From: a virus | Virus record (IMG/VR): IMGVR_UViG_3300044977_000094 | Location: 1-64,000 of that record | Length of the DNA stretch: 64,000 nucleotides | Reading direction: 5' to 3' (one strand) | Shown here: piece by piece, positions 1-7,198 of the stretch | How the letters are laid out: each line of letters starts with the position of its first letter | How positions within the stretch are numbered: the stretch's first letter is position 1 | Position numbers and translations under genes: made by a program | Notes under the pieces: generated by a model | Databases searched by the model: none | What the model was told of the DNA's origin: nothing | What the model saw: the letters and a program-made list of their open reading frames with translations, nothing else

Positions 1-8
1 GGGCGTGT

Positions 9-98
9 TGATGTGGTGTGCGCTCCGCCGCGCTTGAGTGATATGGAGTGCGCTGCCTATTGCATGAGTGATGTGGTCGCCGTACCATATCGACATGG
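9..98. repeat. Tandem 30-bp repeats upstream of the antirepressor operon
   Basis: TGATRTGG begins at 9, 39 and 69, exactly 30 bp apart. The first two units also share GTGCGCT after the core and TGAG at the end (about 21 of 30 positions match); the third keeps mainly the core. The array may continue left of the window. It lies directly upstream of the first plus-strand gene, so an operator or activator-binding array is the simplest reading. A single TGATGTGGAG copy lies just before the immunity repressor near 28382. Confidence 0.55.
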
Positions 99-349
99 AA
101 TCGACAGCCGATCGGCTGCGAGCCCGTCTTCGTGTTGTCCAAGCCCTGCCCCCGGTCCAGGAGCGCGCCCCACTGCGCGAACGTGCCGGGCTGTCCCGAG
201 CAGACCTCGCCGCCGCCATCGGCGTCACGGCGGGCGCGGTCTGGCTCTGGGAGAAGGGCAAGCGACAGCCGTCCGGGACGCTGCTGGAGAAGTACCTGGA
301 GGCACTGCGCCTCCTTGAAGAGACCAACCCGGCCCAGGAGGCGTCATGA
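95..349 (+). CDS. XRE-type helix-turn-helix regulator
   Basis: Small (84 aa) DNA-binding protein. A helix-turn-helix runs from about residues 30 to 60 (LSRADLAAAIGVTAGAVWLWE, with the typical turn glycine and the conserved W-E-G exit). I prefer ATG 95; an in-frame ATG at 68 would add nine residues reading through the repeat region. Its stop overlaps the start of the antirepressor gene (ATGA), so the two are probably co-translated. Role as local transcription regulator is inferred from the fold and position; target sites may be the adjacent 30-bp repeats. Confidence 0.7.
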   Translation: MESTADRLRARLRVVQALPPVQERAPLRERAGLSRADLAAAIGVTAGAVWLWEKGKRQPSGTLLEKYLEALRLLEETNPAQEAS

Positions 350-1161
350 ACGACCTGCGCGAGATCATGCCCTTCGATGTCGAAGGCGCGCCGATGCGCT
401 TCGGCATGACCGAGGACGGCACCCCGTTCGTTGCGGCCACCGACTTCGCCAAGGCAATGGGCCACCGCGACGCGGAGAAGGCGACGCGACTACTCGACGA
501 GGTCGAGAAGGGTACCCAGATTGTGGGTACCCCCGGCGGACCCCAGAAGCTCAACGTCATCTACGAGGACGGCATCTGGGAGCTGATCTTCCGCAGCAGC
601 CTGCCCGGTGCCAAGGCGATCAAGGCCCGCGTGAAGGCCATCCTGCGGGAGATCCGCGAGACCGGCCGCTACGAGGCCCCGCTGGACGATCCGCTCGCGG
701 AGATTGAACGGCAGACCCAGCTCACCGTGAGGGCCGTCGAACTGGCCCGCAAGGAACGCGCTGGCCGTGAGATCGCCGAGCAGCAGGTCCGCGAGCTGGA
801 GCCGGCCGCGCACTCCTGGGAGGTGCTGGCGTCGGCCGACGGCGACTACGCAGTCGCGGACGCTGCGAAGATCCTTTCCCGGGATCCGGCGATCAAGCTC
901 GGCCGGGACCGGCTGTTCACGCTGCTACGGGAGTCCGGCTGGGCCTACCGGCAAGGCGTTGATCGCAAGCACCGCGCGAAGCAGTACGCCGTCGACCACG
1001 GATGGCTCTCGGAGATCCCGCAGTCCCACTACCACCCGCGCACCGGCCAGTTGGAGCTCGACGCCCCGCAGGTCCGGGTGACCGTGAAGGGGCTGCACGC
1101 GCTGCACAAGTGCCTCGGGGGAGTCGAGCAGCTTCGCATTCCGCTCGGCAACGCTGCCTGA
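346..1161 (+). CDS. Phage antirepressor, BRO-N plus KilAC
   Basis: 271 aa. The N-terminal ~110 residues match the BRO-N/AntA-like fold (FVAATDFAKAMGHRD, then VGTPGGPQKL and an ending like AILREIRETGRY). The C-terminal half (about 150-260) resembles the KilAC domain (LLRESGWAY...HPRTGQLEL...VTVKGLHAL). Such proteins counteract a prophage repressor or regulate early genes by DNA binding. It is the second gene of the left plus-strand operon. A second BRO-N protein is encoded at 23705-24427 and shares TPGGPQ, so the phage has two antirepressor-like genes. Family assignment is strong; the repressor it would target is not known. Confidence 0.85.
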   Translation: MNDLREIMPFDVEGAPMRFGMTEDGTPFVAATDFAKAMGHRDAEKATRLLDEVEKGTQIVGTPGGPQKLNVIYEDGIWELIFRSSLPGAKAIKARVKAILREIRETGRYEAPLDDPLAEIERQTQLTVRAVELARKERAGREIAEQQVRELEPAAHSWEVLASADGDYAVADAAKILSRDPAIKLGRDRLFTLLRESGWAYRQGVDRKHRAKQYAVDHGWLSEIPQSHYHPRTGQLELDAPQVRVTVKGLHALHKCLGGVEQLRIPLGNAA

Positions 1162-1200
1162 CTCCCACCCGCCCTCTGCTGATCGACGGAGACCGAGCAC

Positions 1201-2202
1201 GTGAGCTGGCAGGCAGTGGAGTGGGCGATGCGTGATGCTCCGATGCTCCTCACCGACAAAGGCAAGCCGGACACGACGGCCAGGCATGTCCTGGCGGCGC
1301 TTGCCGAGTTCGCTGAAACGGACGGCTCTGAGGCCAGGCCTGCGCTGATAACTCTCCAGCACCGTACCGGCTACGACCGGCGAACCATTCAGCGTGCCCT
1401 GCGGCGCTTGGAGGGCGGTGGCCTGGTCCGGGCTGAGGGGACGAAGTTCGACTGCACGATCTACCGGCTGGCGATGCACCTGATGCGGCCGGCCTCGGAC
1501 ATGGACGATCTGAAGGCGGAGGAGATGCGGCAGAAGGAGGGGGATGCCGAGCGTCAGCGTCGGTCGCGGGCGAAGCGTGTCACGCATGCAAACGACGTGA
1601 CTGTCACGGACGCAGAGTGCGTGACAGTACCGGATGTCACGGACGCAGACGACGTGAGTCACGCATTCTCCGTCCCGACGTCACGCACGCAGAATCCGGA
1701 TGTCACGGACGCAACGCCGCCCAATCCTTCCTTTGATCCCCCCAGGACCCTTCCTCTCTCTCCCGCCGCGGGTCGGGCAGCCGATGCGGCTCGCGCCGTC
1801 ACCGATGAGAGAGAGATCGATGCTTCGCCCGACAACAGCAACAACGACACGGCGAAGGTTGCCGAGGCGTGGTCGGCCGCACGCGGCCGGGGCCGTAACC
1901 CGGCAGCCGAGCAGCGGGTCCGGGAGTCGGCCGCCTTGTTGCTGTCGGTCGGCTGGTCGATCCCGGACGTGATCGCTCTCGCGGAGGACATGGGCGTGCG
2001 TCAGCCGTCTTTCACGGACCTGGCCAAGCACGAGCCGCACTGGCAGCGCCCGGTCGCCGGCGGCGTGGTGCCGCCGAGTCTGCCGCCGTGGTGCACCCGT
2101 TGCGGTGGCGGCTGGGACGCGGCCCGCACGAATCCTCGCTTCCGCAAGACCCCGGACGGGGCACCGTGCCCCGCCTGCCATCCCGACGCCATAGCCGCCT
2201 GA
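1201..2202 (+). CDS. Winged-helix replication initiator-like protein with internal iterons
   Basis: 333 aa, GTG start. Residues about 20-95 form a winged-helix/HTH_36-like domain (LITLQHRTGYDRRTIQRAL, LEGGGLVRAEG), as in phage O-type and plasmid initiators. A low-complexity linker with repeated V-T-D-A follows (about 120-185), then a helical region. The C-terminus carries a zinc-ribbon-like CxxC...CxxC (WCTRCGG, PCPACHPD). The repetitive linker is encoded by the iteron array at 1579-1713, recalling the lambda O gene, where the origin lies inside the initiator gene. Initiator function is inferred from domain type plus iterons; no helicase gene is adjacent. Confidence 0.65.
   Translation: MSWQAVEWAMRDAPMLLTDKGKPDTTARHVLAALAEFAETDGSEARPALITLQHRTGYDRRTIQRALRRLEGGGLVRAEGTKFDCTIYRLAMHLMRPASDMDDLKAEEMRQKEGDAERQRRSRAKRVTHANDVTVTDAECVTVPDVTDADDVSHAFSVPTSRTQNPDVTDATPPNPSFDPPRTLPLSPAAGRAADAARAVTDEREIDASPDNSNNDTAKVAEAWSAARGRGRNPAAEQRVRESAALLLSVGWSIPDVIALAEDMGVRQPSFTDLAKHEPHWQRPVAGGVVPPSLPPWCTRCGGGWDAARTNPRFRKTPDGAPCPACHPDAIAA
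1579..1713. repeat. Six iterons inside the initiator gene, probable replication origin
   Basis: Consensus GTCACGSAYGCA starts at 1579, 1603, 1636, 1658 (degenerate end), 1680 and 1702. The last four starts are 22 bp apart, about two helical turns. An inverted half copy TGCGTGAC lies at 1618-1625 and the palindrome GTGACTGTCAC at 1597-1607. A pyrimidine-rich stretch follows near 1720-1765. Phased repeats inside an initiator gene are the usual form of a theta origin recognised by the encoded protein. Binding and initiation are inferred. Confidence 0.6.
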
Positions 2203-2222
2203 CCCACACCCGAAGGAGCAGC

Positions 2223-2666
2223 ATGACCGCCGCCATCCGTTTCGCCACTACCTACGCTGTCCTGACCGCATCTCACGAGGTCGCGGACCACTGGGTCCAG
2301 GTCGACTCCCAGGCGACCGCCAAGGGCACACCGGGCCCGGTTGGGGCCAAGGCGTGCGCCAGGCACGTCGCCTCGTATAGCGCCACGCAAGGGCTCGCGC
2401 TGCTGGTCGCCGACCGGCTGCTCGGGTTGGGCCTGAGTCCGCGCCGGGCAGTTGCGGCGCTCGCCGTTTCCGCGGTCACGCACTACGTCGCCGACCGGCA
2501 GGGCGGTCACTGGCGCGACGAGCACCCCCGCGGGATCGTCCGGCTCGCTGCTGCGACCGGGCACGCGGGGTGGTTGAAGCGGGATCCGGGCAGCGGCTAT
2601 CTGATGGATCAGGCGTGGCACAAGGGGTGGATCGCCGTCGCCGCGATGGTGGCAGCCGGGGGCTGA
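2223..2666 (+). CDS. Conserved actinobacterial membrane-associated protein (DUF3307-like)
   Basis: 147 aa; start chosen at ATG 2223, preceded by GAAGGAGC. It has two or more hydrophobic helices (AVLTASHEVADHWVQ near the N-terminus, LALLVADRLLGL, IAVAAMVAA at the end) with conserved His/Asp positions (SHEVADHW, SAVTHYVADR, DQAWHKGW). This pattern resembles small membrane proteins common in Streptomyces phages and plasmids and the DUF3307 family. The biochemical role is unknown. It follows the initiator gene by 20 bases and is probably in the same transcript. Confidence 0.5.
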   Translation: MTAAIRFATTYAVLTASHEVADHWVQVDSQATAKGTPGPVGAKACARHVASYSATQGLALLVADRLLGLGLSPRRAVAALAVSAVTHYVADRQGGHWRDEHPRGIVRLAAATGHAGWLKRDPGSGYLMDQAWHKGWIAVAAMVAAGG

Positions 2667-2687
2667 TCCACCACCTGACCGCCCTCT

Positions 2688-2713
2688 GCTGCCCGGCCGG
2701 AAGGCCGGGCAGC
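2688..2713 (+). terminator. Intercistronic hairpin with GGAA loop
   Basis: An 11-bp perfect stem (GCTGCCCGGCC at 2688-2698, complement at 2703-2713) closes a GGAA tetraloop between genes ending at 2666 and starting at 2731. No U-run follows, so it may be an attenuator or RNA-stabilising hairpin rather than a full terminator. The bases leading into it, CCGCCCTCTGCTG, also occur at 1169-1181 before the initiator gene. Confidence 0.5.
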
Positions 2714-2730
2714 CCAACCGAAGGAGCAGC

Positions 2731-3240
2731 ATGACTCTCACTCTCGCCCAGGTCGACGCGATCGCCGCCGAGGCCCACGCCGGCCAGTTGGACAAGATCG
2801 GCGTCCCGTACATCGAACACCCGCGCGCTGTCGCCGCCGGGCTCGCCCCGTTCGGGGTGGGCATGCAGATGGCCGGGCTGCTGCACGACGTGCTGGAGGA
2901 CACGGAGGTGACGGCGGAGCAGCTGGTCCGTGCGGGCGTGCCCTGGACCGTCGTGACGATCGTTCGGCGGGTCACTAACCGTCCCGGCGCCTCGTATGCG
3001 GCGATGCTCGACGGGATCTCCATGGAGTACTGCGCCTGCCTGGTGAAGATCAGCGACAACGCGCACAACAGCCACCCCGACCGGAGCGCCCAGCTTCCTG
3101 AGGACAAGCGGGCTCGGCTTGCCGCGAAGTACTCGCACGCTCGCAGCATCCTGTGGGCCGCCGTGCCCCGCGAGGACGTCGCCACCGTCCTGCGGATCGT
3201 CAACCCGAGCCTGCTCGGTGAGCTGGAGAACCTGAAGTGA
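2731..3240 (+). CDS. HD-domain small alarmone hydrolase-like protein (MESH1/SpoT HD type)
   Basis: 169 aa, one HD domain. The metal ligands of the RelA/SpoT hydrolase family are visible: H30 (PYIEHP), H52-D53 (LLHDVLEDT) and D109 (VKISDNAHN). The AHAGQ and VTNRPG segments also sit where the family has conserved blocks. Known members cleave (p)ppGpp or NADPH. There is no synthetase or TGS domain, so it would act only as a hydrolase. In a phage it could blunt the host stringent response or alter nucleotide pools. ATG 2731 is preceded by GAAGGAGCAGC; the stop overlaps the next gene. Fold assignment is strong; substrate is inferred. Confidence 0.8.
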   Translation: MTLTLAQVDAIAAEAHAGQLDKIGVPYIEHPRAVAAGLAPFGVGMQMAGLLHDVLEDTEVTAEQLVRAGVPWTVVTIVRRVTNRPGASYAAMLDGISMEYCACLVKISDNAHNSHPDRSAQLPEDKRARLAAKYSHARSILWAAVPREDVATVLRIVNPSLLGELENLK

Positions 3241-3560
3241 GCATCCCCGAACCCACCCCCACCAACGACCGCGGCTTCCTGGCCTACGCGGGTGGCCCGA
3301 TCACCACCGACTACGGCCACGAGGTCAGCGTGTATGAGTCGTCGGCCGCCAGCGGGCCGCACGCCTGGCTGAAGATCAGCGACAGTCCCCGCGTCGACGG
3401 CCGCAACGCGCACCTGTCGCTGGCGCAGGCCATTACGATCCGCGCCGCCCTGGACCAGTTCATCGAGGGCGTGCCGGAGCGGTGGGATCGCGGTGCTGAG
3501 CTGCTGGACGAGGCCCGGCGTGAGGTCTTCGGCGATGCGGCTGCGAGCGAGGCCGACTGA
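3237..3560 (+). CDS. Hypothetical protein
   Basis: 107 aa, soluble, acidic C-terminus. Starts by GTGA overlap with the preceding HD gene and ends by overlap with the next HTH gene, so it is translated with them. Contains a short beta-rich N-terminal half (HEVSVYESSAASGPHAWLKI) and a helical C-terminus. I do not recognise a family. Confidence 0.6.
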   Translation: MSIPEPTPTNDRGFLAYAGGPITTDYGHEVSVYESSAASGPHAWLKISDSPRVDGRNAHLSLAQAITIRAALDQFIEGVPERWDRGAELLDEARREVFGDAAASEAD

Positions 3561-3829
3561 TGGTGATGCAGCCCCGCACCAGCCACCGCGTCTCTGGGCC
3601 CGTCCTGTGGGCGGCGCTGGACCGACGACGCACGGAGCTCGGCATCTCATGGCGTGAGGTTGCCCGGCAGACCGGCTGCACGACCGGGAGCCTGTTCACG
3701 CGCATGCAGCGCGACGACCTCGGTTTGCATGCCGACACCCTCGTGTCGCTGCTCGCGTGGATCGGCTATGGGGTGCCGCTGTACGGGCTGATCGAGAGGG
3801 TTGGGCGGGGCGACCGGGATACGGCCTGA
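3560..3829 (+). CDS. Small helix-turn-helix protein
   Basis: 89 aa. Residues about 28-70 give an XRE/Cro-like helix-turn-helix (LGISWREVARQTGCTTGSL, then ADTLVSLLAWIGY). Overlaps the preceding stop by one base (TGATG). Likely a DNA-binding regulator of the local operon; target unknown. A 113-base spacer with an imperfect inverted repeat (AGTCTCCAC near 3838, GTGGGAGACT near 3886) follows before the next gene. Confidence 0.6.
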   Translation: MVMQPRTSHRVSGPVLWAALDRRRTELGISWREVARQTGCTTGSLFTRMQRDDLGLHADTLVSLLAWIGYGVPLYGLIERVGRGDRDTA

Positions 3830-3942
3830 CCTGCGCAAAGTCTCCACGTCGGCTTATGCCGTACGGGCCCTGGCGGGGCGTTAGAAGTGGGAGACTGGGA
3901 ACCACCATATTTGCGGATCAACTACCGTGAAAGGTAACCCTC

Positions 3943-4137
3943 ATGAGCACTGAACTCACCCCGCAGGAACGAGTCGACGCCGAAGCCCTCCTCGACCTCA
4001 TCGGCGACGACGAGCCGTGCGGCGAGAACTCCTGCCACTGCCACTGCACCGGCGGCCACGTATGCGGCTGCGACTGCTGGCGATGCGACCAGTGCCAGCA
4101 GACCGCCGACCACTGCCAGTGCGACGAGGAGGACTGA
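3943..4137 (+). CDS. Small cysteine-rich protein
   Basis: 64 aa with twelve cysteines and four histidines concentrated in residues 26-60, arranged as CHCHC, CGCDCW, CDQC and CQC. The pattern suggests a metal-binding (zinc or iron) mini-protein. RBS-like AAGGTAACCCTC precedes ATG 3943. First gene of a chain of Cys-rich proteins that runs to 7552. Function unknown. Confidence 0.6.
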   Translation: MSTELTPQERVDAEALLDLIGDDEPCGENSCHCHCTGGHVCGCDCWRCDQCQQTADHCQCDEED

Positions 4138-4139
4138 CC

Positions 4140-4313
4140 ATGCTCAACCTCGACCCGATCGACCGCATGCTGCTGGTCGACAGCCTGGAGATCGCCCTCG
4201 ACGGCGGCTGCGGCTTGTGCGACACCGAGCGGCTGCACCTGTGCGCCGGCTGCGGACTGTGCCGCTGCTATGACCACGACACCTGCTCGCGGCCCACGGA
4301 GACCCCGTCATGA
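4140..4313 (+). CDS. Small cysteine-rich protein
   Basis: 57 aa. ATG 4140 lies two bases after the preceding stop and has GAGGAGGA upstream. Residues 24-50 carry CGLC, CAGCGLCRC and a final C, consistent with one or two zinc knuckles. Stop overlaps the HIT gene by ATGA. Function unknown. Confidence 0.55.
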   Translation: MLNLDPIDRMLLVDSLEIALDGGCGLCDTERLHLCAGCGLCRCYDHDTCSRPTETPS

Positions 4314-4792
4314 TCGGCTGTGCTGGTGACCCGCGCACCACCCTCACCCCCGGCGACCAGGCCGAGGTGGAACCCGAGTCGCTCGACGCCAAGGCTGAGC
4401 GTCAGTACCGCGTGCAGGCAGCCGAGCACGCCGACTGCCCGTTCTGCCAGATCGTTGCCGGGCTCGCGCCGGCGACGGTGGTCCGCGAGTGGCCGGACGC
4501 CTTGGCGTTCTTCCCGCTGCATCCGGTCGTTGACGGCCACACGCTGGTGATCCCCAAGCAGCACGTCGCCGACTTCGCGACAGATCCTGAGGCGTCGGCG
4601 GTGGCGAATCGCCGGATCGCCGAGCTGATGCGGTGGACCAATCGGCCCATGAACGTGATCACCTCGCGCGGCAGGGAAGCGACGCAGAGTGTGTTCCACG
4701 CCCACTGGCATTTGGTGCCCCGTGCGGAGAACGACGGGCTGGCGCTGCCCTGGTACAGCGGGAAGAGCAAGCGGAAGGATCACCATGCCTGA
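4310..4792 (+). CDS. HIT-family nucleotide hydrolase/transferase
   Basis: 160 aa, normal length for the histidine-triad family. The catalytic triad HxHxH is intact at H130, H132 and H134 (VFHAHWHLVPR). The N-terminal part carries the family's zinc-like CPFCQIVAG (C43, C46) and HTLVIPKQH (residues 77-85). HIT proteins hydrolyse AMP-lysine, dinucleoside polyphosphates or similar phosphoramidates. In a phage it may process nucleotide signals or adenylated intermediates. It lies 1.1 kb downstream of the alarmone-hydrolase-like gene in the same operon. Assignment is firm; substrate unknown. Confidence 0.88.
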   Translation: MIGCAGDPRTTLTPGDQAEVEPESLDAKAERQYRVQAAEHADCPFCQIVAGLAPATVVREWPDALAFFPLHPVVDGHTLVIPKQHVADFATDPEASAVANRRIAELMRWTNRPMNVITSRGREATQSVFHAHWHLVPRAENDGLALPWYSGKSKRKDHHA

Positions 4793-5219
4793 GTCGCCGG
4801 AGATCGCCGCGCTGGCCAAGCAGGCCCGCGACGGAATGGACGCCGACGAGCGGATCCTCATGGCCGTGTCCAACGGCCCGAACCGTCCCGAGAAGTGGAC
4901 TGCTGTCGAACGGTCGTACAGCGAGATCCGGCGCTGGCACGTGGATGGCCAGCCCTCCAACGTGGCGAGCGGGATGTTCGCTGGGGATGCCGCCCATATC
5001 GCCCGCCACGACCCGCACCGGATCCTGGCCGACGTGGCGGCGCGGCGGACCCTGCTGGACGATGCGCTCGCGTGGAGGCACGGCCTTGTCCGCTGGGACC
5101 ACGACCGTGTCCTTGCCTGCGATTCGGTGCTCGGCAAGCCCTGCGACTGCGGCCGTGACGCGCGTGTCCGGGCCGTGCTGACCGCACTCGCCACGCCCTA
5201 CCAGGAGGAAGCCTCATGA
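4785..5219 (+). CDS. DUF6221-like protein
   Basis: 144 aa; ATG 4785 overlaps the end of the HIT gene and follows GGAAGGATCACC. The middle (HIARHDPHRILADVAARRTLLD) and the late cysteines (GKPCDCGRDA) match the DUF6221 family of Streptomyces phages and hosts. A second copy is at 8181-8651 on the other strand. No activity is known. ATGA overlap with the next gene. Confidence 0.65.
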   Translation: MPESPEIAALAKQARDGMDADERILMAVSNGPNRPEKWTAVERSYSEIRRWHVDGQPSNVASGMFAGDAAHIARHDPHRILADVAARRTLLDDALAWRHGLVRWDHDRVLACDSVLGKPCDCGRDARVRAVLTALATPYQEEAS

Positions 5220-5530
5220 GCCACGTCACTGACCTCGTGTTCATCACCCCCAACGCCGACTGGGTCGACTGCGAGACCCGCTGCCTGCGATTCGAGGCCA
5301 GCTTCCTCGCCGCACACGGCCACGAGATCGTCGCGACCCAGGGCCAGGGGAAAGCCATGTCCACGGCGGTGTACGTCGCCGGCGTGAACTGGATCAACCA
5401 GGAGTGGATCGAGTCCGTCCTGGCCGACGACTGGCCCAAGGGCACCGTGCTGTGGCTCGACATCGAGGGCCTGATGGACCAGCCCAGCGAACGCGTCGTG
5501 CACCAGCTCGGCCCGAAGGGCCTGCGGTGA
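5216..5530 (+). CDS. Hypothetical protein
   Basis: 104 aa, soluble alpha/beta composition with no clear motif. Overlaps both neighbours by four bases (ATGA and GTGA). The segment VNWINQEWIESVLADDWPKG is hydrophobic and tryptophan-rich. No family recognised. Confidence 0.6.
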   Translation: MSHVTDLVFITPNADWVDCETRCLRFEASFLAAHGHEIVATQGQGKAMSTAVYVAGVNWINQEWIESVLADDWPKGTVLWLDIEGLMDQPSERVVHQLGPKGLR

Positions 5531-5673
5531 CTCACCACCGGGCCCTGTATCGCACTGGCCGTCACGGTTGCTGGGCGTCGTGCTGCTGCGGCTGGGTCGG
5601 CCAGCGGCGTTGGACCACGCCGGTCGGGGCGCACCTGGAGTTCGGGCGGCACCTGATCAAGGAGGCGCGATGA
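5527..5673 (+). CDS. Very small Cys-containing protein
   Basis: 48 aa starting at GTG 5527 inside the preceding stop (GTGA). Contains CWASCCCGW at about residues 15-23, then a hydrophilic tail ending EFGRHLIKEAR. Supported by overlap spacing on both sides and an RBS (AAGGAGGC) for the next gene near its end. Function unknown. Confidence 0.4.
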   Translation: MTHHRALYRTGRHGCWASCCCGWVGQRRWTTPVGAHLEFGRHLIKEAR

Positions 5674-5879
5674 CCCCGCTGTTGACTGCTGCTGCAACGC
5701 TGGCCGCCGTCCTGGTCGGCTACGGCCTGCTGGCCCTGCGGTTCTGGCTCGCCGAGCGTGCTGACGACCGCGCCTGGCAACAGGCATGGGACGCCGTCGC
5801 CCAGCGCTACGACCTGTGGACCGACACCGAAGGCCGCCAGTGGGCCACCGAGAAGCCCGGATGGAGGGCGACCCCGTGA
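5670..5879 (+). CDS. Small membrane protein
   Basis: 69 aa with one N-terminal transmembrane helix (about 4-27, LLTAAATLAAVLVGYGLLAL) and a charged, Trp-rich cytoplasmic tail. ATG 5670 overlaps the previous stop and follows AAGGAGGCGCG. Function unknown. Confidence 0.6.
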   Translation: MTPLLTAAATLAAVLVGYGLLALRFWLAERADDRAWQQAWDAVAQRYDLWTDTEGRQWATEKPGWRATP

Positions 5880-6046
5880 CCCCGTTCGAGCAGGCTGCCG
5901 CGGACATAGCCTCCCGCTTCGCGCACGGCCACGACGAGCTGGTTACCGGCTGCGCCCTGTGCAACGCCGAGTACGACGCCGTGGTGGCACTCAGCCACGA
6001 GCACTGCGAATGCCCCAGCTGCCCGGACAAGGAGGGGCCAGAGTGA
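5876..6046 (+). CDS. Small Cys/His protein
   Basis: 56 aa, GTG start inside the previous stop. CALC near residue 26 and CECPSCPDK near the C-terminus give a likely zinc-binding pair, with HGHDE and SHEHC nearby. Function unknown; part of the Cys-rich chain. Confidence 0.5.
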   Translation: MTPFEQAAADIASRFAHGHDELVTGCALCNAEYDAVVALSHEHCECPSCPDKEGPE

Positions 6047-6327
6047 CCGACGACGTGGAGATGAGGGGTGTTCCCGAGGGTTACTCGGAGATCCGCCTCG
6101 GGATGTCGAACTTCGATCACACGATCGACGACGGCTTCGAGGAGCGGCTGCGGGCCGAGCAGGTCTGGGGGCGTCATGCGGCGATGAACTTCAACGGCCG
6201 CGTGTGGTTCGAGGGCGGCATGTTCCACGAGCAGGTCTGGCGCTACGGCACGCCGAGGGCCAGCTACTCGGCATCGACCCTTGCGGGGCTCATGGAGATG
6301 GTCAGCGACAGATACGGATGGGAGTAG
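6043..6327 (+). CDS. Hypothetical protein
   Basis: 94 aa, GTG start overlapping the previous stop, RBS AAGGAGGGG just upstream. Acidic and aromatic-rich, with NFNGRVWFEGGMFHEQVWR in the centre. No family recognised. Confidence 0.55.
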   Translation: MTDDVEMRGVPEGYSEIRLGMSNFDHTIDDGFEERLRAEQVWGRHAAMNFNGRVWFEGGMFHEQVWRYGTPRASYSASTLAGLMEMVSDRYGWE

Positions 6328-6329
6328 CC

Positions 6330-6968
6330 GTGACCGACGACCCTGATGTGATCACCTGCGGTCCGATGCCGGGGCGCCCAGGCGAGGTGCTGCTGCACCT
6401 GCCGTACGTGGCCTACCTCGACACGCAGGCCGGACCGGTAGAGGTGGGACTGGACCGGGAGCAGCTGCCGGAACTCCTCGCCGCAGTCCGGGCCGCGCTC
6501 GGCGCGCCGGAGTTTCCGCTGCCGATCCGCCCGGACGGCACGCACGCCTACGTGTCCACGTACTGCGTGCACGGTGACCACGCGGCCTGCCGCAGAACGT
6601 GCAAGACCTGCGCCAGCAGCTGCCTCTGCCCCTGCGGCCACCCGAAGCCCGAACCGTACTGCGGCTACGACTACCACGACATGTCCGAAGAGGAGCGCTG
6701 CGGCATCGCCTGCATGTGCCAGCCCCATGCAGTCGGCGAAGCCTGCAACTGCCCCGAGGGCTGCCCGACGCACAACCACGGTGGCCCGGACGTCGTCAAA
6801 GGGTCGATCGGCGGACGAGCGACCGACCCGGAGGTGACCGACGACGACCGATGCCCGGTGTGCGGGTGCGTCGTCGGGCCGGACTGCGAGGCATGCGAAC
6901 GGGACTGCCGCGCTCCCGTGCCGGCGCCGGTTGCCGGGGTGGCAACGAGCGAGGAGCGGTCATGCTGA
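6330..6968 (+). CDS. Cysteine-rich protein with several zinc-ribbon-like segments
   Basis: 212 aa, GTG 6330 preceded by GGGAG. The N-terminal ~65 residues are Cys-free and alpha/beta. From about residue 77 onwards there are over twenty cysteines: CRRTCKTCASSCLCPCGH, CGYDYHDM, CGIACMC, CNCPEGCPTH and CPVCGCVVGPDCEAC. This looks like three or more metal-binding modules. Such composition is unusual for a bacterial cytoplasmic protein. Function unknown. Confidence 0.6.
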   Translation: MTDDPDVITCGPMPGRPGEVLLHLPYVAYLDTQAGPVEVGLDREQLPELLAAVRAALGAPEFPLPIRPDGTHAYVSTYCVHGDHAACRRTCKTCASSCLCPCGHPKPEPYCGYDYHDMSEEERCGIACMCQPHAVGEACNCPEGCPTHNHGGPDVVKGSIGGRATDPEVTDDDRCPVCGCVVGPDCEACERDCRAPVPAPVAGVATSEERSC

Positions 6969-7198
6969 GCCGACTGCGGAGCGAGTGGCAAGGCTGGCGG
7001 ATCCGCAAGCGCGGGGATATCGACCTTGACATGGATGATCCCTATGGGCGCATGTACATGACCCGGTCACAGGTTGCCGACCTGCGCGTAGCGGTGGCCC
7101 AGTCCGGCGTCGACACCCCTGGCTGCGACTGCGGCCACGACGGCATGGGCGTGTCCTGGCATGGCGGAGAGTGCACGTGGAAGGCGGGGCGGCGGTGA
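6962..7198 (+). CDS. Hypothetical protein with C-terminal CxC/His motif
   Basis: 78 aa; ATG 6962 overlaps the end of the Cys-rich gene. Basic N-terminus (SRLRSEWQGWRIRKRG), C-terminal CDCGHDGMGVSWHGGEC that may bind one metal. Function unknown. Confidence 0.5.
   Translation: MLSRLRSEWQGWRIRKRGDIDLDMDDPYGRMYMTRSQVADLRVAVAQSGVDTPGCDCGHDGMGVSWHGGECTWKAGRR

Noticed and set aside
1-98. CRISPR array at the left edge
   Set aside because: Units are contiguous 30-bp imperfect repeats without spacers, and no cas genes are present.
2001-3650. Long minus-strand frame opposite the HD-domain region
   Set aside because: Arg/Ser-rich composition without motifs; plus-strand genes there have ribosome sites, overlaps and domain signatures.
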